20,111 bases of DNA from positions 1 to 20,111 of the forward strand of contig CAYVBE010000060.1 in NCBI GenBank assembly GCA_964448935.1, given 5' to 3'. Below are positions 15,964 to 20,111 of the stretch, piece by piece (the first letter of the stretch is position 1; the number at the start of each line of letters is the position of its first letter). The stretch is from CAYVBE01 sp964448935. GTDB taxonomy: Bacteria > Planctomycetota > Brocadiia > SM23-32. The notes below the pieces were generated by a model that ran no database searches, was not told where the DNA came from, and saw nothing but the letters and a program-made list of their open reading frames with translations. A program made the position numbers and the translations under genes.

Positions 15964-18594
15964 TTACTTCTTGATTTCTATGGGGAAGACGGCTATCGGG
16001 CCGGCTTCACCTTCGTGGTAGAGCCTGGCACGCAGGACGTGGCGGCCGGGTTCTTCCAGTGCGATCTGCTCGGCATAGAGGTCGGACTCGGTACCCGGTT
16101 CGGTGCCATCCAGGGTGTAGCGGATTTCGATATCGTCCCCCGGCGCGGTCAGTGTGACTGTGATCGGTGCCTCGTAGGCTCCGGACCTTTCTCGTTTGCC
16201 TTTGTGCCCGACCGCTATGTCGGGCAGGGGGATTTCGCCCGGCTCCAGCCATTCGCAGCGGGCGTGGGCGAGCGGCACGGGTTCGCCCCGGCCGGAATCT
16301 CCGCTGGCCGCCGCGAGGCCCACGAGCAGCTTGTCTTCAGCCTTCATACCCCCCCAGCCGACCGCTTCCCATTCTTCCCGATCAGCCGATGCATAGCCGC
16401 ACACCTGGTCTCCGTGTCGCGCCAGGCGTAGGAAACGGACAGGAGTTGCCAACTCCTCATCCGCCTCAAACCGGAAGCCGCCCCACGGAGAGGGGCTTCC
16501 GTCCAGGCCGAACTCGGCGCGGCGGTTGTTTTCTTCTGCGGACTCGTCGTAGGCGCAGACGTAGGTGCAGGGGTCAAAGTCCTCCAGCCCTTTGCGCGCC
16601 ATCAGGGCCAGCCGTGCGGTGCCGGAATCCGATCCGTCGACGGACAACTCGTCGAGTCGGCACACTACGTCGAAGTCGCCATCGATGCGCTGGTAGGCCA
16701 TCAGGCCTTCGCTGCGCCCTCGGTGGAAGTTTCCTCCGGCTGCGACGGTCTCGAACTGACCGCCCGCGTATTCGATCTTCCCGGCCCGCCGGGGCACTCC
16801 GAGGGTCGTGGCCGACCACCCGGAGGGCAGGGCGTACGGCGCATCCGTCACCAGTATCTTGACCAGGCGCCCGGTGTAGCCGCCGGTGCCGTCCGAGTAG
16901 ATCAGATGCACCGGATGGACGCGGCCCGGATCATCCTCCGGCACGGTGAAGGAAAACTCGCCCCCCGCGATGCGGCCCACCTCGCCCGGGCGGCGGTAAG
17001 CTGTGACCGTGTAACCCTCCGGATCGTCCGCCCGCACGGGGAAACGGACCGTGTCGCCGGGCCGGGCCTGCACCGTGTCGTCCGCCATGCCCATCTGCGG
17101 CGCCGGCCGCAGGTTGTCGGTGACGGGGTAGGTCTTCGTCTGCTCGAACTTCTGACGCTCCTCCTCGGGCAGGGAGCGCTCACTGTAGTGCAGCCAGTTC
17201 GAGCGCTCGTTCTCCTGTGGCCAGTAGAAGTTCACGAAGGTCGGGTTGCCGGGCAGCCCCCGGCCGTTGCGCGCGACGATAAGCACCGGTATTCGTCCTT
17301 TGGGCAGGTCGGGGTCGTGGGTGACCGTGATCTCGAACATCCCCGGTTTCCCCATGCCCTTGATGGACACGTTGTTCTGGTTGGGATACACCGTCCGGCA
17401 CTCGTATTCGAGCGGCAGGCCCTGCAGGTCATAGCTGTCCGTGGCGTCCACGTAGGCCGTAACGGTTTCTCCTGCGCGGCCCCAGATGCGGATGAGGGTT
17501 TTGTTGGCCGACTGCACCCGCTCGTCCGCAGGAACGTTCTGGAGCAGCTTCTCGCCGTCCTTGTGCGCCGACAGGCCGTCCAGCGCCAGGACCGTTACGG
17601 GCGGGGCGGCGTCCATCTCCCGCGCCAGGTCAATCATGCGGCGCACGTGCAACGCGTCGTCGTAGCCGTGGTAGTGCGGGTTGGCGGAGCAGTAGTGGGG
17701 GTGTTTCACCCCGCCGATCGAGCTGTACGCCGGTCGGTGGCGGAGTTCATTCTCGAACGGAAGCTCCTCCCCGTCCGCGTCGCAGTAGGGCAGTGCGGCC
17801 TTGAAGATGGTCAGCAGGGCAGTCGCGTAGGCGCCATGGCGCTTGAGCAGGTCCTTGGTCTTCCGCGGCATGCAGCCGCCGGCCAGCAGCATCTTGAACA
17901 GCGCCTGCGTCTCGCTGCCGGACTGGCCGACCGACTGGTAGGCATGCCCGAACAGGGCGTCGTAATCGTCGTGGACTTTGTCCGGGTCGTTGTCCTTGTA
18001 GGACACGTGCGCCGGAGTGGCGCGGACGCAGTTGGCGAAGAAGAAGTGGGCCTCGATCTCCCGGTTGCTTCGGAAGTCGTCCACGATGTGCCGTCCGCGC
18101 CGGGCGAAGGACTGGCTGGTGAAGTTGGCCCCCAGGTCCATCCGGGGCTGGGGCTGGAACGCGTAGCCGAAGCCGACGCGGATGAACTGGTCCTGCAGCG
18201 AGACGGATGCGCCGCTGCCGTCGCTCCAGTTGGTGGGTATGCGGGTATGCGCGCCGTCCATGGTCATGTAGCAGTCGTCCCAGAAACCGGCCACCTCCGG
18301 CTGCTCGGGGAAATGCTTCAGGACGGGCAGCCCGCCGGGCCCGCGGCGAGGCTGGCTGAAATCGGGATACAGTCGGTCCTCGACCGCGGGCACAGCGTAC
18401 ACCTCCCGTTTCGACTCCATCTCGCCGTCTTTCGTCTTATGGCGCCCGAGGAAGGGCACCGGGCTCTGGTCCCGCGTCCAGAGCCGCCAGACGGGGTGCT
18501 CGTAGAAGGGGTTCTTGATCGTCTCTGCATCTTCCGCCCCCGTCCCCGCAACGATCAACAGGGCCAGGCCCGCCCCAATCAACGCGGTTCTCAT
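15964..18594 (-). CDS. Secreted multi-domain protein with lectin-like and chitobiase C-terminal-like domains
   Basis: The 876-residue product starts at the ATG at 18594, with GGAG 6 bases upstream. The N-terminus is a Sec signal peptide (Met-Arg then a hydrophobic run to about residue 20, likely cut after GTGA). Residues 25-460 form a large region I do not recognise, rich in Trp, Tyr and His, with an HPHYCSANPHYHGYDD segment (298-312). About 500-585 resembles a cadherin/Ig-like domain (VRFPVRADDPEGYTV). About 590-785 looks like a concanavalin/LamG-type sandwich (DUF1349-like), and 795-876 resembles the chitobiase C-terminal domain, with IRYTLDGTEPG. An extracellular carbohydrate role is likely; the catalytic activity, if any, is unknown. 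It diverges from a sulfatase gene. Confidence 0.85.
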   Translation of the reverse strand: MRTALIGAGLALLIVAGTGAEDAETIKNPFYEHPVWRLWTRDQSPVPFLGRHKTKDGEMESKREVYAVPAVEDRLYPDFSQPRRGPGGLPVLKHFPEQPEVAGFWDDCYMTMDGAHTRIPTNWSDGSGASVSLQDQFIRVGFGYAFQPQPRMDLGANFTSQSFARRGRHIVDDFRSNREIEAHFFFANCVRATPAHVSYKDNDPDKVHDDYDALFGHAYQSVGQSGSETQALFKMLLAGGCMPRKTKDLLKRHGAYATALLTIFKAALPYCDADGEELPFENELRHRPAYSSIGGVKHPHYCSANPHYHGYDDALHVRRMIDLAREMDAAPPVTVLALDGLSAHKDGEKLLQNVPADERVQSANKTLIRIWGRAGETVTAYVDATDSYDLQGLPLEYECRTVYPNQNNVSIKGMGKPGMFEITVTHDPDLPKGRIPVLIVARNGRGLPGNPTFVNFYWPQENERSNWLHYSERSLPEEERQKFEQTKTYPVTDNLRPAPQMGMADDTVQARPGDTVRFPVRADDPEGYTVTAYRRPGEVGRIAGGEFSFTVPEDDPGRVHPVHLIYSDGTGGYTGRLVKILVTDAPYALPSGWSATTLGVPRRAGKIEYAGGQFETVAAGGNFHRGRSEGLMAYQRIDGDFDVVCRLDELSVDGSDSGTARLALMARKGLEDFDPCTYVCAYDESAEENNRRAEFGLDGSPSPWGGFRFEADEELATPVRFLRLARHGDQVCGYASADREEWEAVGWGGMKAEDKLLVGLAAASGDSGRGEPVPLAHARCEWLEPGEIPLPDIAVGHKGKRERSGAYEAPITVTLTAPGDDIEIRYTLDGTEPGTESDLYAEQIALEEPGRHVLRARLYHEGEAGPIAVFPIEIKK

Positions 18595-18638
18595 CGTTTT
18601 CTCCGATTGTGTCTGGATCCAGGTCGTGGAAGTCCTCA

Positions 18639-18667
18639 CCATTACCGGAAGGACCGTGCCAAGTCAA
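18639..18667 (-). promoter_or_regulatory. Sigma70-type promoter for the secreted protein gene
   Basis: On the minus strand TTGACT (18667-18662) and TAATGG (18644-18639) are spaced by 17 bases, about 45 bases before the ATG at 18594. The -35 box lies only 24 bases from the -35 box of the opposing promoter. Confidence 0.5.
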
Positions 18668-18691
18668 CGCGCGGCCGGAACGCAGAGCCCG

Positions 18692-18720
18692 TTGACACAT
18701 CGCGGCCGCCCGCCTAACAT
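18692..18720 (+). promoter_or_regulatory. Sigma70-type promoter for the sulfatase gene
   Basis: A perfect TTGACA (18692-18697) and TAACAT (18715-18720) are spaced by 17 bases, about 51 bases before the sulfatase ATG at 18772. Confidence 0.65.
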
Positions 18721-18771
18721 GCCAGCGTTTGTCCGGGCGAGGACATTTCAGACATGAGGAGGGCCTGCCCC

Positions 18772-20058
18772 ATGCCGCCGAACATACTGCTGATCACAAC
18801 CCACGACACCGGACGCCACCTGGGCTGCTACGGCGTGGAGAGCGTTCGCACGCCCAACCTGGACGGCCTGGCGGAGGAGGGCTGCCGCTTTACCGATTAC
18901 TTCAGCGTGGCTGCGCTCTGCTCGCCCAGCCGGGGCGGTATGATGACCGGGCGCTATCCGCAATCCAACGGCATGTTGGGCCTCTGCCACGGCCTGCACG
19001 GCTGGCGCCTGAACGACGATGAGCGGCACCTGAGCCGGCTGCTGCACGATGCCGGCTACTACACCTGCCTGCTGGGCCACCAGCACGAGACCACCGACAT
19101 TGACGCGCAGCTCTGTTTCGACGAGCACGCACTGCACTGGGAGACCCGCCGCCGGGGGCTCCATACCACCTGCGAGCAGGTCGCGGAAGGAGTGGAGGGA
19201 TTCCTGGCCGGCAAGGCGCTGGAACAGCGGCCCTTTTACCTGCAGGTCGGCTTTTTCGAAACCCACCGGCCGTTCGACTCCGGCGGCGCGAGGCCGGACG
19301 ATTCGGGCGGGGTAGCCCTGCCGCCCTACATTGAGGAGAACGATGCCGGGCGGGAGGAGTTCGCCGCGTTCCAGGGCATCATTCGCAAGATGGACGCCGC
19401 CGTGGGGCGCATCTTGAGGGCACTGGCCGACTCCGGTCTGGCGGAGGAGACGCTCGTGATCTATTCGGCGGACCACGGCATCCCTTTTCCGCGCGCCAAG
19501 ACCACGCTCTATGACGCCGGCATCTCGATACCCCTCATCGTGCGGCTGCCGGGGCGGGTGCATCCGGGCACTACGTGCGACCGGCTGCTGAGCAACGTGG
19601 ACCTGGTGCCCACGGTGCTGGACCTGGCGGGAGTGGTAAGCCCGCGGAATCTGGAGGGCAGGAGTTTCGCTTCGGCGTTCGACAGCGGAGCGGAGACACG
19701 AGAGCGCGTATTTGCCGAGCACCATTCCACCGCCGGGGAATGCCGGTGCATCCGGACGAACTCCCACAAGCTGATCCGCAACTTCTGCCTCATGCCGCAA
19801 CTCCCCGTGCTGGTGGACGTTGGAGGGCCAGTGCGGCCCGGCAGGCGTCCGCACGTCGAGCTGTACGACTTGCGTGAGGACCCCTTGGAGACGCGCAACT
19901 TGGCGGAGGACCCGGATTATGAAGCTTCGCGGGCGGAGTTAGACCGCCAGTTGCTCGCCTGGATGGAGCGGGTAGGGGACCCCGTGCTGGACGGCCCGGT
20001 GGAGACGCCGTATTACCGGGACGCCATCAACGCGTTTCTTCGAGATGCGGGGGACTGA
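18772..20058 (+). CDS. Sulfatase, resembling N-sulfoglucosamine sulfohydrolase, no signal peptide
   Basis: The 428-residue product is a formylglycine-dependent (type I) sulfatase. The maturation motif CSPSR (50-54) places the modified residue at Cys50. Probable metal and active-site residues are Asp12 in THDTG, His165 in ETHRPF, Asp234-His235 in YSADHG and Lys243 in RAKTTLYD. QSNGMLGLCHG after the active loop resembles the HQNGMYGL of heparan N-sulfatase, so a sulfated amino sugar is a plausible substrate. The ATG at 18772 follows GGAGGG by 8 bases. The first strand begins at residue 3, leaving no room for a signal peptide, so the enzyme is probably cytoplasmic. Cys-type maturation needs a formylglycine-generating enzyme or an anSME, not seen here. 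Confidence 0.94.
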   Translation: MPPNILLITTHDTGRHLGCYGVESVRTPNLDGLAEEGCRFTDYFSVAALCSPSRGGMMTGRYPQSNGMLGLCHGLHGWRLNDDERHLSRLLHDAGYYTCLLGHQHETTDIDAQLCFDEHALHWETRRRGLHTTCEQVAEGVEGFLAGKALEQRPFYLQVGFFETHRPFDSGGARPDDSGGVALPPYIEENDAGREEFAAFQGIIRKMDAAVGRILRALADSGLAEETLVIYSADHGIPFPRAKTTLYDAGISIPLIVRLPGRVHPGTTCDRLLSNVDLVPTVLDLAGVVSPRNLEGRSFASAFDSGAETRERVFAEHHSTAGECRCIRTNSHKLIRNFCLMPQLPVLVDVGGPVRPGRRPHVELYDLREDPLETRNLAEDPDYEASRAELDRQLLAWMERVGDPVLDGPVETPYYRDAINAFLRDAGD

Positions 20059-20065
20059 GTCCCTC

Positions 20066-20110
20066 TCACAGCTCCAGGATGCGCCGTACCGCCTTGGGGT
20101 CCACTCGATA
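20066..20110 (-). CDS. C-terminal end of an unidentified gene (partial)
   Basis: The minus strand reads YRVDPKAVRRILEL and then TGA at 20068-20066. The amphipathic helix-like ending and the natural stop only 7 bases beyond the sulfatase stop suggest a convergent gene cut by the window edge. With 14 codons nothing can be said of its function. Confidence 0.45.
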   Translation of the reverse strand, partial: YRVDPKAVRRILEL

Positions 20111-20111
20111 G

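Noticed and set aside
16723..18717. 664-codon open frame antisense to the secreted protein gene
   Set aside because: It is a shadow of the real gene on the other strand and crosses both divergent promoters.

Overview
The window is GC-rich bacterial chromosome with dense coding and mostly clear Shine-Dalgarno sites. Its mix suggests a heterotroph of the PVC group (Planctomycetota, Verrucomicrobiota, Lentisphaerota) or a similar lineage such as Hydrogenedentota: a sulfatase, a Gfo/Idh/MocA oxidoreductase, a TIM-barrel sugar epimerase, several aldo/keto reductases and a large exported multi-domain protein. This placement is inferred from gene content only. UGA is a normal stop, because prfB carries the classical UGA frameshift autoregulation.

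Left part (about 1-8700) is an accessory metabolic region. A minus-strand unit runs from a 584-residue protein of unknown function (3319-1565), through an overlapping 72-residue zinc-ribbon protein, to a Gfo/Idh/MocA oxidoreductase (1279-263), and ends at a strong hairpin. A plus-strand unit diverges from it: an aldo/keto reductase with an intact catalytic tetrad (3518-4384), a transglutaminase-like Cys-His-Asp protein (4442-5845), and an aldo/keto-reductase-fold protein lacking the usual catalytic Asp and His (5876-6745). A paralogue of that degenerate reductase faces it from the other strand (7691-6792), and a sugar isomerase/epimerase (7910-8662) diverges from the paralogue. The genes look like a catabolic or modification cassette for an unidentified, probably carbohydrate-containing, substrate.

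Middle part (about 8900-15860) is core housekeeping, all on the minus strand. In order of transcription: prfB (release factor 2, full length only through a +1 frameshift at CTT TGA C), a TrkH/KtrB potassium transporter, then a protein-quality-control unit dnaJ - hsp20 - lon, then tRNA-Arg(ACG) with an encoded CCA end. The tRNA promoter overlaps the lon stop codon.

Right part (about 15960-20111) holds a divergent pair with back-to-back sigma70-type promoters: a secreted 876-residue protein with lectin-like and chitobiase-C-terminal-like domains (minus), and a sulfatase without signal peptide that resembles N-sulfoglucosamine sulfohydrolases (plus). The last few codons of a minus-strand gene appear at the right edge.

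The most unusual items are the paired degenerate aldo/keto reductases, the cytoplasmic transglutaminase-like protein between two reductases, the uncharacterised 584-residue and exported proteins, and several strong intergenic inverted repeats. No CRISPR array, insertion sequence, phage gene or rRNA was seen.
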